Origin: Amblyomma americanum
Taxonomy: Eukaryota > Arthropoda > Arachnida > Ixodida > Ixodidae
Direction: 5' to 3'
Assembly (NCBI RefSeq): GCF_052857255.1
Contig: NW_027526485.1
Span: 434,001-498,000, forward strand
Length of the DNA stretch: 64,000 nucleotides
Positions 11,861 to 24,294 of the stretch are shown here, piece by piece (position 1 is the first letter of the stretch; the number at the start of each line of letters is the position of its first letter). Position numbers and translations under genes: made by a program. The notes under the pieces were generated by a model. The model did not search any database and had not been told where the DNA came from. It saw only the letters and a program-made list of their open reading frames with translations.

Positions 11861-12361
11861 TCCGAAACAAACCATGAAAGTCATGAAGGGGCCCGAGGTA
11901 GCCGACGCCGGGTTCGTTTTTTCTGTCTCCGGAGGTCGGAGCCCGTTGCGTTTGGTGGATGGTCGGGCATCCCTTCATCAGGGCCGCCCCATTGGGCCAT
12001 CTTGACGCCCTCCCTGTCCTGGAAGGCAGGCCAGTAATGGAGTCGAGGTATATTAAGGGTCAGAGCAAAAAACTCGCTGTCCCCATTTCCATCCCAATAC
12101 CCATCACGCATTTAACCTATCCTCTCCGCTACGTCGCAGGGGAGATCAGGGGAGTATCCCCGGCCCACTTCCCTTGGGCTTGGGTCGCTACCTAGCTTCC
12201 CCCCACCCCCTCATTCTTCGATTTTCGCCACATACGGGTGGTAAAAATAAATCCTTGCCTTCGGGCCTTTCCATTTGTCTTCAGATGGCATTAAGCATTG
12301 TGCACGTTAGTGGTGTAAGCAGGGGCTTATTTGTCAATCTTTTTAGGTTGCCCCAACCTAA
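11861..12361. other. Inner end of left arm with poly(A) signal and small hairpin
   Basis: A pyrimidine/GC-rich tract, then aaaaataaatcc near 12244-12253 (poly(A)-signal-like, possibly the end of a retroelement or LTR). The arm terminates in ttaggttg-ccc-caacctaa (about 12343-12361), a small hairpin of its own. The frame 11959-12195 has no recognised domain. Confidence 0.45.
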
Positions 12362-12640
12362 CGAATGTAGAGATAGTTGGTTCATGCTATAAAATTGAAT
12401 GGCGCGAAGGGTTAAATCACTGGAAATACAAGGGCACAAACAGTGCCTCTTTCTGCCCTTCCTGGTTCCTTTGATCGTGTGTATCGGGGCGTTGAAATTT
12501 ACCAGTTGCCTACTTATCACTTATCAGGGGCGACGGCACGCATTGTCATTGTCCCTGAGGAAGGCGCCTGCTTATTTCGACATAGCACGTACACTTCTTC
12601 CAAGACATGGTTCACAGCATTGTGACGTTGCGTAATGGTG
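12362..12640 (-). mobile_element. Probable PLE 3'-terminal fragment at spacer edge
   Basis: The forward strand reads agttggttcatgct just inside the spacer and ccctgaggaaggcg about 180 bp later. The first is the complement of the accaactagccc-type tail, and the second matches the 3' end of the PLE coding region at 6960 in reverse orientation. No coding domain remains. Identification is by two short motifs only. Confidence 0.4.
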
Positions 12641-14430
12641 TGCATTTACGTCGGGGTTTTTCTTCACATTTTTGTGGTTCATCTAACGGGAAGAAAAAAA
12701 AAACAGTAGGCCGCCGCTAAAAATTCAGTAATAACGCGTGGTGTAAAATAATTTGTGAAATATCTGCATTATTATTCTTAAGTAGTAAATAATTCCCCGA
12801 AACTGACAAACAGTATGTATTGCGCAAGCCCACTTCAAGGAACTTAAGAAGCCTCGGTTCCTGTCGCGGGAAATGCGCGATATATCTTAGGCTTGAGCGG
12901 CCATGGAATCTTGAATCCGTACACTCAAGCTTATCTCCAGCGATGCCAACAATTTTCCTACGCTTCAACACACCCTTCTCCGCTTCAGTAATAAATCGAA
13001 GCCTAAAAACTTATTTCCATATCCGATATTTAGATCTGGTAATGTTTTATCGAAGCCTACATATCATACTTCAAGCGCGTCAGTCGCTCGCCCGCTCTTT
13101 TTTTGTGAGAAACGTTGAAGGGGATTCAAAGGCTGCTCAGGAGATACGTCTCTAATATCAGGGATATGAGTAGTGAGGGATATCAAATATGTGGCACGTT
13201 TCATTCGAAAAGAACTGTAAAAGGCGATGAACAGCTGACAGGAAACTGTCATAAGTAGAAGAGCACTTCAGCGATAAAAGCAAAATACGCTTCCACGTAG
13301 ACGCCTGTTCTGTCAACGATGGGGCTCGTACAGAGGCCCAAGCCTACAGATAGTATACCGCGTCGCGCGTAGGCACAATACGTATAGAAACTTTTGTGCG
13401 ATAATGTAAAACTTGAAAGTCTTAGAGCATCGCCATATTTTTCCAGATTGCCGCATGTGTAGATGCGTATCATATATGAGTGCAGCAGGTGCACAGTGGG
13501 CTTGGGTGACTGTAATCAAGAGAAGGAAGGCAGTGGAAAAATGCTCGACAATTATGCGGGGAGTGAACGCGGACGCATGAAAATTGTCAACTCATTTCCG
13601 ATTTTTTTGAAAAAAAAAGTTCGGCTTTTATAGATATCTGAAAGTGGGCTTTCACAATCATGGTATGTATATACGGCGGGTTCACAGCGATTGTCTTTGC
13701 AACTTTCAGTCATTTAAACAAATTGCCACTGTTGTTTACTTTGTTATTACTCGTTATTTTAGGAATACATACAACATCAAATGCTGCCGTTTTCTGAAAA
13801 ACAGCCACGTTTTCATTCAGCATGACGTCGAAATCACTAATGTGGAGTCTGTGCATGCCACGGTAGTTCAGCCTATGTACCTCTGTGCCTGAGAGCTTTC
13901 CTTTTTGAAAAAATGCAATACCATCGCACCCATGAGGACCGGTGGTAATTTCCCTGAACCGTGCCGTCCTGAACGCTAATTTGTAAATTCTCGGTGATTA
14001 CCAACTTCCTTGCTGTAATGTATAGGCCTTATGGATGGAAATTCGAAAATGGAAGCAATAGCTTGTCGTAAAGGATTCAACAGCACTTCAGCTGAGAGAA
14101 GAACGCCGGCGACGCGACGAGCCATTCGTCTCTAAGCACCCACTAGTAAGTTTAGGGTAAGGAGATATTGCACTTTCGCCGCTATAGACCTATCCAGAAA
14201 TTAATCTGAGCAGTTTGTTGCTCCTAACGTAGTTGAGCATAACCCATTTAACGCCAACTGAAGATAGGAAACCAATTTAGAATCGATACTTTTCGTTATC
14301 AACCATGATGCGCCAAGACGAGTGCAATACATAGGCTAATGACCACACGTTCAACACCCTCAAATCAGACTGCAAATCAAACCACCCTTTCCCGAAAAAG
14401 GTTCCTTGAAATCCAGAAGTGTTGCTTGTT
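12641..14430. other. P1 spacer, unassigned
   Basis: Single-copy in this window, AT-rich, no recognised domain in frames such as 12820-13155 or 13644-13892. Confidence 0.5.
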
Positions 14431-15440
14431 AGGCGAGTTGGTGATCCATGAAAATAGAGCAGCGCGTAACAAAACAGGACACAAGGGAGAGACACAGAAC
14501 GACACGAGCGCTAACTATCAACTGTTTATTTCTTGCTGTCGCTACGTATAAATACATGAGCCACAACTCGAAACGAAAAACAAAAAAGATTGATGAGTCA
14601 GCCTTTCGCTGGTTTCCATCGTTCTAGATAGGAGAGCTCTTTAGCTGACAATGCCACTGATGCCACGCTCACACACTTGTTACCAGCACGCAAAATACTA
14701 CGAGCCTCAATAATCTCTCGAACAATCTTATCATTGTGGCGGGTTATGATTTGGCTCTTCTTAAAAAGTGGCATGCACGAATTTGGAAGGTCCCGTTTCT
14801 CAGCCTCGACCTTGCAGTGACGACAGTGTTGGCTTAGGTGGCCCGATTTGCTTTCATTAACATTGTAGTCATGTTCTTTTAGCCTGCTATTCACACATCT
14901 CCCTGTTTGCCCAATATACTCATGGCCACAAGACAACGGTACGCGATAGACAACACCCTCCTCACAAGTGACAAATCGTTTCTGATGGTCTATTACACAT
15001 CTTTTTTTCTCCTGGATACCGCACGGATTGGTCTTTTTGCAAAGCATAGACAGTTTTACGGGTGCTGAAAATACAACTTCAACGCCTGCTCGTTTTCCTA
15101 GTTTCTTTAGGTTGTGGGATGTATGATGAATGTAAGGGATGACAGCTACTTTCTTGCGATCCTGCTGTTCATTGGTACCTGCCTGCTTGTTGAACAATCG
15201 TGCTTTTTTCATTTTTTGCAGCGGGCCTTCAGCCACAGAAACAATTAGTGGCCCAGGATACCCAGAATCAGACAGTCGTCTAATCTGTGATGCTAAGCAT
15301 TCTTGCATCATGTGCTCACATGAGCTTTTGAGCGCATTTGTCAGGCAATACTTGATAATGCCTCTCTTTACCAGTTTCGAATGCGCCGATACAGCTGGCA
15401 GTAGGCCTTTTTTTTTTGCACGGGGTTCATGCACGAGGTT
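14431..15440 (-). mobile_element. 5'-truncated Penelope-like element filling right side of P1 spacer
   Basis: The 3' end is near 14436, where the forward strand reads gcgagttggtgatccatg; a terminal region with gacacgagcgctaact and then the endonuclease frame follow. The 5' end coincides within a few bases with the start of the right palindrome arm at 15441, so the element is cut, or was inserted, exactly at the arm/spacer boundary. No RT remains. Confidence 0.75.
14598..15434 (-). CDS. PLE GIY-YIG endonuclease, C-terminal 278 residues, open frame
   Basis: An uninterrupted frame from a Met in VHEPRAKKKGLLP through LVKRGII (the RT-endonuclease linker of PLEs) to the nuclease. The nuclease core is GVVYRVPLSCGHEYIGQTG (GIY-YIG), then RLKEH, the HCRHC cluster, and REIIEARSILRAG with the catalytic-type Glu, ending at a stop at 14598. 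The RT domain is missing upstream, so it is a 5'-truncated coding fragment. It is better preserved than the other PLE copies and more distant in sequence from the 6.9-kb copy, hence a different PLE subfamily. Confidence 0.85.
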   Translation of the reverse strand: MHEPRAKKKGLLPAVSAHSKLVKRGIIKYCLTNALKSSCEHMMQECLASQIRRLSDSGYPGPLIVSVAEGPLQKMKKARLFNKQAGTNEQQDRKKVAVIPYIHHTSHNLKKLGKRAGVEVVFSAPVKLSMLCKKTNPCGIQEKKRCVIDHQKRFVTCEEGVVYRVPLSCGHEYIGQTGRCVNSRLKEHDYNVNESKSGHLSQHCRHCKVEAEKRDLPNSCMPLFKKSQIITRHNDKIVREIIEARSILRAGNKCVSVASVALSAKELSYLERWKPAKG

Positions 15441-18271
15441 TTAGGTTGGGGCAACCTAAAAAGATTGACAAATAAGCCCCTGCTTACACCACTAACGTGC
15501 ACAATGCTTAATGCCATCTGAAGACAAATGGAAAGGCCCGAAGGCAAGGATTTATTTTTACCACCCGTATGTGGCGAAAATCGAAGAATGAGGGGGTGGG
15601 GGGAAGCTAGGTAGCGACCCAAGCCCAAGGGAAGTGGGCCGGGGATACTCCCCTGATCTCCCCTGCGACGTAGCGGAGAGGATAGGTTAAATGCGTGATG
15701 GGTATTGGGATGGAAATGGGGACAGCGAGTTTTTTGCTCTGACCCTTAATATACCTCGACTCCATTACTGGCCTGCATTCCAGGACAGGTAGGGCGTCAA
15801 GATGGCCCAATGGGGCGGCCCTGATGAAGGGATGCCCGACCATCCACCAAACGCAACGGGCTCCGACCTCCGGAGACAGTAAAAACGAACCCGGCGTCGG
15901 CTACCTCGGGCCCCTTCATGACTTTCATGGTTTGTTTCGGACCTGCCAGCTACTTGCTGTCGAGCGCTTTTCGCGGTTTTTCAGACACCATAGAAGAAGA
16001 ATTACCGCAAGGAAATGTAAAGCCGGCTGCAGCGTAGAATTTATTCGGCGATCGCATATATTAAAGAGAAGGCGAAACAAAATGGGTGCAGTTCAGTTGT
16101 TGAAGTCTGCCATAGCAACTTTTTCTTTGTGCGTATACCACTGGCGGACAAATTTGGATTCAGTAGCGTGCGCTCACATCGACGCGGTCAGCACACCCGT
16201 TAAGTCATTCAAAACTCGGTTTCGCAGGCTGCAGTACTGTAGCGCATAGTGCACGAGATCTCTTTGATATTCTACAATCTTTTTTTTTAATTGCTGTGAA
16301 AACAAATAACAGAAACTACGTTGCCGCCGAAAATACTGAATAGATTGGTCTCAACCACTTCTTCTACTTTCGTAATCGCACTGGGGTATAAAGAAAATAC
16401 AGTCAACCTCATTATAGCGAAGACAATAGGGACCAGTGATTCCTTCATGATAGCCGCAGATTCGTTATAGCCAGTGTTAGCCGAGCTTCCAACAAGAATC
16501 GTCATTCCTTAGTTATTTCTCTTATGTCGATGTCAATACTTCAGCTATCGTGAGGATGGACTGTACTACTACCCTAGCATAGGTATTCTTGGCTAATGAT
16601 AGGACTCGGCGGGTTTCAAAATTCCTGGATTGCGCAAGTGGAAGGAAAACCAATTCGAGATAACGCGTATCTCTTATAACATTCGTTGAAGTTACTTCTT
16701 AACACACCCCATTTTAAACCTTGTTCTTACCTGTCTCAACATTTATTCGCACAATATTTGTGTAAGCTGGCACGCGATGGCTGAATAACTTGGGTTTTAA
16801 TATTGCCAATGTTAACACCCCACCCAGTGCTTACGTAGTCGTTGACCAAATCGAAAGGCTTTTCTACTCTTGGTGTGATCCAGTACATTATAGAAATAAA
16901 AACGTCTGTATAGCATGAAATTTTCTCTTGTCCATCCACAGCGAAAAGAAAAACATAGGCGCGTTTACCTAACAGAAAAAAATGCGTGGTTTGATGCGGC
17001 TCACTCGACATCGGCTTCAATTATTGTAGTATCAACAAACGCACTTTTACTTTCACACCTTAAAGCAATGCGGGTTTTACGCACCCATTCATCACTTAGG
17101 TTCGAGTCACCGGTGCACTACAAAACTGTATGCGTTCTCCTCAATTATTATTTTCTACAAGACTCGATATTTGTCAGCTTTTAATTTTATTCTCACTTTA
17201 TTTCCGATAGGTGCAACGATTCAGGCAGTCCCACTTGCGAACTACGCGCTTCACAGTAGCGGGCAAGCTTTTACTGGTTCGGACGATGGCGACGGCGGTA
17301 TTAAACATGATAATTATAGCGGGTGCACGCGAAAGAGCTTTGATTGTTTCTCTTACTCTTGCCGCCACAGGTTTAGAGCATGCATTGAGTTGACGGTAGA
17401 GTACTTCAAACACGAGTCATAAAATAAAATGGTGACGCATGTTTCAGGACTCTTCCTCCGTTTTTTGCAGCCTTTTCCACGCAGTTCGTAACTGTGGATG
17501 TTATTTCTTCCTACAAAATTGCGCAGCAACTCGAAGGCTCTAGGCCGCAAGTGGAACCCAAACGACGCGAAGGTAAGTGAGCTGTGAAAAGCTGCGGTAC
17601 TCACACGTGGTCTCCTCAGAATTTCCTCCTTGGTGTCCTGGTCCCGCCTGGTCCTTCAGCTTGAATTGAGGGCTTCCCGACACTTAAAAGCCGCTCGAGC
17701 GCGTAACGGTTTCGGAGCGGCTGGGTACTCCTGCTAATGCGAACGGCTCGAATTTCCCCCCTCCTGCCACTGCAAGGTCACGCCCATGCTGCTTTGCATT
17801 TCACGTGTCACCGCCTACTGGGGTCCACAAGAACCGAAATGTGACGCTGCATGAAGGCTAACCTTAATTGAGCTATTTCCAAAATTTACCAAAGGGCCCA
17901 TCTCTGTAAATACAGCACCTCAGTTTGTTCAAAAGACTTTTACAAGTTTTGTTCATATCGTTATTAAACTTTGTTTTCATGCTGAGCAGTTAATTTCGTC
18001 GAAAATTTCTTGCAAACAACCCTAGCCTGGAAAATGCTAGTGAAGCGTTAGTATAATTCGCTTCGCCAATGGGTCATGCTGTACAAGCCTGTTGCCCTGC
18101 ACCTTCCACAGAAAAAAAGGAAACTTTAAAGTATACTGCTTTTATAAGCTCAAGTGATGTAATTTATTGGAACTAATTTTTTTATTTCTTCAATATTGAT
18201 AAAAACCGATTTTCGGGCCACTATTAAGCAACTAGCTGCAAATTGCTGGCGGTATCTTGTCTGTCTTCTTT
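15441..18271. other. Right arm, mirrored non-coding stretch with repeat blocks B and A
   Basis: Mirror of 9528-12361. Block B is at about 15942-16245 and block A at 17181-17873, both reversed. Open frames (15607-15843, 15824-16249, 16915-17184, 17171-17422) mirror those in the left arm and show no domain; one differs by a 1-bp indel. Confidence 0.55.
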
Positions 18272-18424
18272 CGATGGAGGCGAAATTCTAGAGGTCCGTG
18301 TACTGTGCGAAGTCAGTGCACGTTAAAGAACCCCAGGTGGTCAAAAATTCGTGAGCCCTTCACTACGGCGTCTCTCATAACCTCAGTCACTTTGGGACGT
18401 TAAACCTCCTAAACCATAAATCAT
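18272..18424 (+). repeat. SINE, 5' part deleted (right arm counterpart of 8831-9067)
   Basis: Begins at tcgatggaggcgaaattc and keeps the body and 3' tail; the tRNA-like head is missing. It joins directly to sequence that in the left arm lies 547 bp further out, with aaa shared at the junction. A deletion after duplication explains it. Confidence 0.8.
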
Positions 18425-19782
18425 AACACACGTTTGAAGCCGAACTTACTGCGTTCGAAGCTTGAAGAAAACAATCAAAGATAAAAGGGGTGCTTGTTTT
18501 TATTGCACTGAGGAAACCTTGATAATATATATTATTTTCATTTTACCTTTTCTTCACTGTATTAGATAACAGCACGTATTGAACCCACTGGTCCTGAAGA
18601 GTCACGTGATACGGCCGTGTATCAGCGAAGCCGATAAAAAGGTCATTTCGGTAGGAGCGGTAGAGCACGTCGGCGTGTTGCCTTTTGTGGCGGTGCATTT
18701 TCCTAAAGAAATAGAATGAAGCATTGCCGCGTCGGATCCAGGCTCCTGTGAACTAGCACTAGCGCCTCTTGAGAATGGCTTGTCCGTCTGTATTGTCCTT
18801 CTGTAGTATCGCAGTGCGTATTCCGCTTTTAACATATCCTTCAACCCTAAAACGCCGGTATGCTCTGGGCGCATTTGAACATCTTTTCTCCCACGTGAGT
18901 ATTTTTTTCTGCATGTGCCATGGAAACGTGGCTGTACTGGTAAAAACTGAAGCGGTTGATGCTGAATCTAATCCAAAAATAATGACTGTTAACGAAGTAT
19001 GACTCTATCGATGCGCTTTAATAACATAAAAATACAAAGTCCTTCCGCTGAGCTTTAGTCAGTAAGAAATTGGATGTACAAAACAGATGTCGGCCGAATT
19101 TCAGACAAAACTACTTTCATCTCGGCTAAGAGAATGGTTATTCGAGGCAAGTCGCAAGCCACTTGTCAGCATCATGATCATCACATATCGCTTTAACCAA
19201 AGAAGAACTCACTGCCAGTGACCGGCCATGTGCTCTTCGAGGAGCTCGAAACCTGGAATATTTGCAGGAGTCGGGGAGTACAGTCAAGTCGAGTCGGCGA
19301 TTAGAGATAATTCAATCCCATACCATTGTGGCTATATCATTTGGAACCCCTCACCACGCACGCAGTTAAGGGATCTCGACATCCTGTAGACCAATTCAAC
19401 AACTGCTTCCTGTTTTCGGCTGTTTTATATCGTGTGAAGTGTGTTTCCAATCCTATTAGTTGTGCACCTTTGGCTTGAAACTAACAGTGACCTAAAAAAA
19501 TGTTACCAGCGCTACAATCAATTCAGCATTTCTAAAAAGGTGCATGCAGGTAGAATAAACAAGCGCGCCGGGTGCCGTCGAATGCTCGATGCCACGACGA
19601 ACATCCACCTTCTCAGCATCAAAGCATTACTTCGCTTTCAGACAGCAAAAAAAAAAAGAAAACATGAGCCTAGCACAAAAGAATGAAATTGCACATATCC
19701 TTTGCTCGCAGGGTGCAACCTGCCCTCACACAGGTTTCGAAAAATCGTCCTCTACATACCGCTGCCTGCTTAGCTACCGATC
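18425..19782. other. Right arm, nothing recognised
   Basis: Mirror of about 5401-6760. It contains the empty PLE target site (gaacttactgcg at about 18443-18455; the target word differs by one base from the left copy). Confidence 0.5.
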
Positions 19783-20804
19783 GCTCCAGTTACACACAAG
19801 TGTTGCCCTCGTACTGATAAGGACCCAAGTAGCACAGCGTTTAGGGCCCATCTGGGCTCCATGTGGGCATCGTGGGCTTGGGAAACCCCTTTTTAACCCA
19901 GCTTGGACCCTTGCGGGCATCATGTGGGCAAAGACAATTTGGGCTGGCCCATGACAAGCCACTTAGGGCCCCATATTGGTAATTTTGGTACAATGTGAGC
20001 CCAAGCTGCCAAGTTCAGCCCGCACAGGTTCCTTCCCGGCAACATTAGGGCAAACTTGAAAACGAGTTGGGCTCAGTGCAAAAAAACTGGGGCCAAGCCC
20101 AACTTGGGCAGCCCGCCTATCACCACAATTGGTCCAACATGGGCTTTAAAGGGGCTAAACATGTTTTCATCCCCAAAAGAACCCGAATGGGGCCTTAATC
20201 GGCTATGATCGGGCTGATTTGATGCAGAACTGGGCTATACAGAGAAACATGACGGGCAGCCCTAATTTGGACAGCCCATCTTGTGCCCAGCTTGGACCCT
20301 TGTGGGCATCATGTGGGCAGACAATTTGGGCTGGCCCATGAGAAGCCAACTAGGGCCCCATATTGGTAATTATGGGGCAATGTGAGCCATGCTGCCAAGT
20401 TCAGCCCGCATATGTCCCTTGCCAGCAACAATTCAAACTTGAAAACGAGTTGGGCTCAGTGCAGGAAAACTAGGGGAAAGCCCAACTTCGGCATTCCGCC
20501 TATCATCCCATAGCGCTGGTCCACACCAAGTTAGCCCAAGCATATACCTACCAAAGCGCCATGTATGTGTATTACATGGAAACATGCACCGGTTTTCCCC
20601 TCCAGAACCCATGTGAGACCCGCAAGGGTATTAAGCGGGCCATGCAAGTTGGGCCTGCCCGCGTTCTTTCTGCAGGCAGCCCAGCTACTTCACCGAGACC
20701 CTATGCGGGTATTATAGGGCCTCAGCCCAGCTTGTATAGCCCGTGCAGAGCCCTTGTGGCATCCACTGGGGTATCACAGGGGCCGCCCAAGTTGGGCTTC
20801 CCTA
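19783..20804. repeat. GGGC/GCCC-rich repeat zone, right arm copy
   Basis: Mirror of 4379-5400 with the same internal 385-bp-spaced duplication and roughly 2-3% substitutions between arms. Confidence 0.7.
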
Positions 20805-21286
20805 CGATCATTTAGGATGTTAGATTGACTGAAACACCAATTTGTAGCAAGCTCCTCGCTCAAACGCCAAAGTGCAAATTTTGTTAACTGTGTTTGCTTT
20901 GTATGGGGTAAGGAAATCATTTTGCATGCTATTTGCAGAATCCCGGCAGTTTGCAGGATCATGCACTAACTCTCCGCAAAGATGTTACATAACGGTCATA
21001 TCTTCGTCAACAGTTGACACGGTAAGCCATTAAGTCAATGCACAGAATAATAATTCAGAAATCTGTAGCATGATCTCAATTCAGCTGTGATTTTTCAGTC
21101 TTTTCTAGTTGTCAACAAGACGTGTACTCCACTACTCAAAATTTTATTGAGCAATCAGAGCTGACAAAATTTGTGTGTTAAATATGCCGCAATGATAGCC
21201 CAGCAACTGAACAAAAACAACAGATGAACAGAAATGGATAGGATGCCACTTGGGGTGGCGCAGATGATTACTGCTACTTTCACTGC
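20805..21286. other. Right arm, nothing recognised
   Basis: Mirror of about 3897-4378. Confidence 0.5.
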
Positions 21287-21682
21287 AGCATGAGGTGTAA
21301 TCTAAAAGAGTGCGGTGAGGGGCTAGTTGGTACGAAATTATGGAGACAATGAATAACTGCGCCAAAAGGACGGGACAAGAGAGAAGAATCACACGAGGCA
21401 AGCGCAGACTAACAACTGGTTTATTGCACCAACGCCTCCTTCCTTCGGCAACAAAGCGCATGCGCACCAACCGCAAAGACAAAAGCCATAATCATCACGT
21501 CAAACCAAGAATCTCCAACCCCTCGCGGTACAGGTGTATGGAAGCCTGGCTAACACATTTGTCAGGAACTAATCTAGTGATTTTTAAGGCTTCGATAACT
21601 TCACGCTCTTTTTGTATGATTCTTCTCTCTTGTCCCGTCCTTTTTGCGCAGTTATTCATTGTTCCTATAATAGCATGAGGTG
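21287..21682 (-). mobile_element. Truncated PLE with TSD, right arm copy
   Basis: Mirror of 3501-3896 with the same target duplication (agcatgaggtg on this strand) and the same inverted ends. About 1% substitutions between the two copies. Confidence 0.75.
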
Positions 21683-22238
21683 CTTAGAAACCCTGCTCGG
21701 CAGATGCTAATCAGATTAAGTAGATTATTACAAAAAAAATAATATAAGCATACTAAGCATGGCAAAATTGCAGAATGAACAGCTCAGTTTGCAGCACTCA
21801 ATTGCATGAAAATTAATGTTCTTAGAGGCTAGTTCACACCTTATATTCAGAATGTACTCAGTGATGTCCACGCAGTATAGAAAACGGAAATGTGAATCAT
21901 ATTATGTGTTAAAATTTATCCAAGAGAACCACTGTGACAGGTGTGCTGGAGGGTCCGTCTCTATATAGTTTAGGGCGGCGGAGACTGTAGAGTCCCCTAC
22001 AAATTAGACGAGTGCGACGCGGACGAAGAAAATAAGCTAAGAACCAGGTGTGAAACTGCTCTTATTTTCCTTAGCGCGTGGCTCCGCGCAGCCGGAGCTA
22101 GCGCGTGTTGCAAGCCGAGACGGCGCAACACTTATGATGGCAATTTAGTGCCGCTACACTGTCATAGATCGCAAGACAGCTAGCCATATTTCTCGAGAGC
22201 TGCTGGCGCCAAACTATATATTATACCTAAGTATTTAC
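21683..22238. other. Right arm, nothing recognised
   Basis: Mirror of about 2945-3500, including the LTR-like segment noted at 3053-3253. Confidence 0.45.
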
Positions 22239-22415
22239 TTCCCTAACCTTCTTGAACAAACAGCGCGAACAAAGACGAGCACAAAAGACAAGAAAGCGAA
22301 CGACACGGCGCTGTGTCTTTCTTGTCTTTTGTGCTCGTCTTTGTTCGCGCTGTTTGTTCAAGATGCTTAACCAACTAGCCCGCCAAAACGTGTTAACGCA
22401 ACTTATTCCCTAACC
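22239..22415. mobile_element. 157-bp fold-back insertion with 10-bp TSD, right arm only
   Basis: ttccctaacc occurs at 22239-22248 and 22406-22415; the left arm has it once (near 2936-2945). The insert 22249-22405 contains a near-perfect inverted repeat: cttgaacaaacagcgcgaac... reads back as its complement about 100 bp later. A tail ccaactagcccgc resembles the PLE 3' end. It has no coding capacity and looks like a miniature, non-autonomous PLE product. Confidence 0.85.
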
Positions 22416-23796
22416 TGGGTGTTTCAGTGAGTTTCTAGATTTGCAATGTGCAGTCTCCTTCAAACCATCAAGAATATTAGAATAAGGCTGGCAATGGCAT
22501 ATCAAGGTAATGGCATTGCGAAGCAATGACATAGATGTGAACAAAAAATAAAGGAAAAGTTATAAAGACAGCAGCGAAACAATGATCTGTTTCTGCTGTA
22601 TGCAAAATAAATATTATAAACAGTTGTGGCTTCTTAATAATGTACACTAGGTTCCTCAAAAAAACTTCATAAATCAAGTTGTCTGCAATAAATAATTGCG
22701 AGAAAAAAACAATAAATATGCTCACAAAAAAATTTTCAGGTCGCTTCTGTGTACAGTAGTTTGCAGTGAAGTTGTAATTGGTTAAAATTTTGGAAGGCCC
22801 AACTGCGCCACCAGGAAGGTCATTTTATTTATCGTAATTTGATGCTTTCTGAAGTGCTGAGCGGGTAATAAGATGCACAATGACGTCTCATAATGTAACA
22901 TATGTATTTTCTAGTATGAATGGTAATGTACTGTAAGCTAGGTGGTACTGCATATTTGTACTCAGTGGACGAATACGTGCTGAAGGTGGCGTTCGTTATG
23001 GCAAATTCTGCATAGAAAGTTTCCTTCACAGTCATTCTTACAATGTAACAAATGGTAAGGCGCATCGACGGACCACTTTCGCATTGGAAAGCACAAAACA
23101 TAAAATGAAGGCATCATCATCGCGTTTATACATACTTTCATTAAAATTTCAATGTACAGGAAAGGAAACATATGGCTGGGGAAAATGAGGTTTTGTCTTG
23201 ATCATTGCCTATGGTGACATGGCGGGAATAAATTAACACTAAAAGGATCTGTGAATTTCCACTTTGCCATAGTCTACACTGCAAATTTTCATATTAACAT
23301 TGCAGAAATACATGAAAAACTTTAGTCCCTCAAAAATTTGGCTATACTTCGCTAAATTTGCTGCGCAGTGGAGCGAAACCAGGTCACAGATTAAAAATTA
23401 ACTCAAGGGTGCATTTGCTATGAGCATGTGCTGGTCAGTTTGCAAATCATTGATTTTAGTCATCTCTTTCATGAGTAAATACTTCCCGGAAAGAAAAGAT
23501 GGATTGAAGGAAGGTAGAAAGAGTGCAGGCTAGTTAATATGTGCAGTTGTCTTGCCTAACTACTATCCTCAGCGCTAAATTTTGTCCGTGTATGTCAAGT
23601 AGTAGAAAAGCTTAAGATCGTGGGATGGAGTCCAGATATGGTAGCAGAATTTTTATAGAGGCAAAGTCCATTAGCAACCATTTGCCCTGCAATTTTGATG
23701 CACTTTATAGGGCTCCAGCTTGTCTTATCTGAAACACTTTACTACAATATCCTTCATAGACTAAGCATAATTTTTGGACTACCAAAGCTGCCCATA
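22416..23796. other. Right arm, nothing recognised
   Basis: Mirror of 1555-2935; AT-rich, no domain in the short frames. Confidence 0.5.
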
Positions 23797-24093
23797 TTGC
23801 ATATATCTGAATAGCATAAATATCATTCTATAATGAAAGATTACCACTTCAGATGGGGACGAAGAAATACAGACCGGAGGTGCAGTAAAAAGATAACTGA
23901 ATTTATTACCTTGATGAAAGACCCTCAAGTAGAGTTCATTTGAACATGTGTTCACTGCACTGGAATTAACAGAAAAACAAGAAAAATACAAGTGATATTG
24001 CTTTCTAAACACATAAGGCAGACTGCCACTGACATATCCCAACTCCTTTCGTGACAAAGTAATATATCGCTTGCTAAACAATCTTCACCTTCC

Positions 24094-24294
24094 CTATAAT
24101 GTGGAAGGTTTTACAGATTTCACATTGTAACTAGGCGCCTCCGTACCAAGCAGATGTGTAGCACCGTTGGTCGGCTCAAACTCACAGTGCCTGCAATTTT
24201 GTGCCAGAAATCCACACGTTGTTAATGAATCAATGCCTGTGCTGTGCTCTCGGAGTCCATGATTTAAGCTCTGTCCTGAATACGCGTTTTTCAA
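24094..24294 (-). pseudogene. PLE GIY-YIG endonuclease scrap
   Basis: 66 residues with YSGQSLNHGLREHSTG (compare the YIGQTGRCVNSRLKEH of the spacer PLE), then NCRHCEFEP matching the Cys/His cluster. Only the middle of the nuclease is left. Confidence 0.65.

Larger units (their letters stand above)
1011..12361. repeat. P1 left arm of giant inverted repeat
   Basis: This 11.35-kb arm is the reverse complement of 15441-28603. Anchors: 2250-2522 pairs with 22829-23101, 3505-3843 with 21340-21678, 10197-10448 with 17353-17604, and 12174-12361 with 15441-15628. The sum of paired coordinates steps from 29614 to 25352 to 25183 to 27801, giving three major arm-specific indels. The inner end is sharp: left reads caacctaa then cgaatg, whereas the mirrored right arm leaves homology at the same base. 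Outer homology fades at about 1001-1011. Confidence 0.95.

Noticed and set aside
11959..12195. 78-residue open frame conserved in both P1 arms
   Set aside because: Conservation reflects the near-identity of the arms; no domain, no synonymous bias, no start context or homolog recognised.
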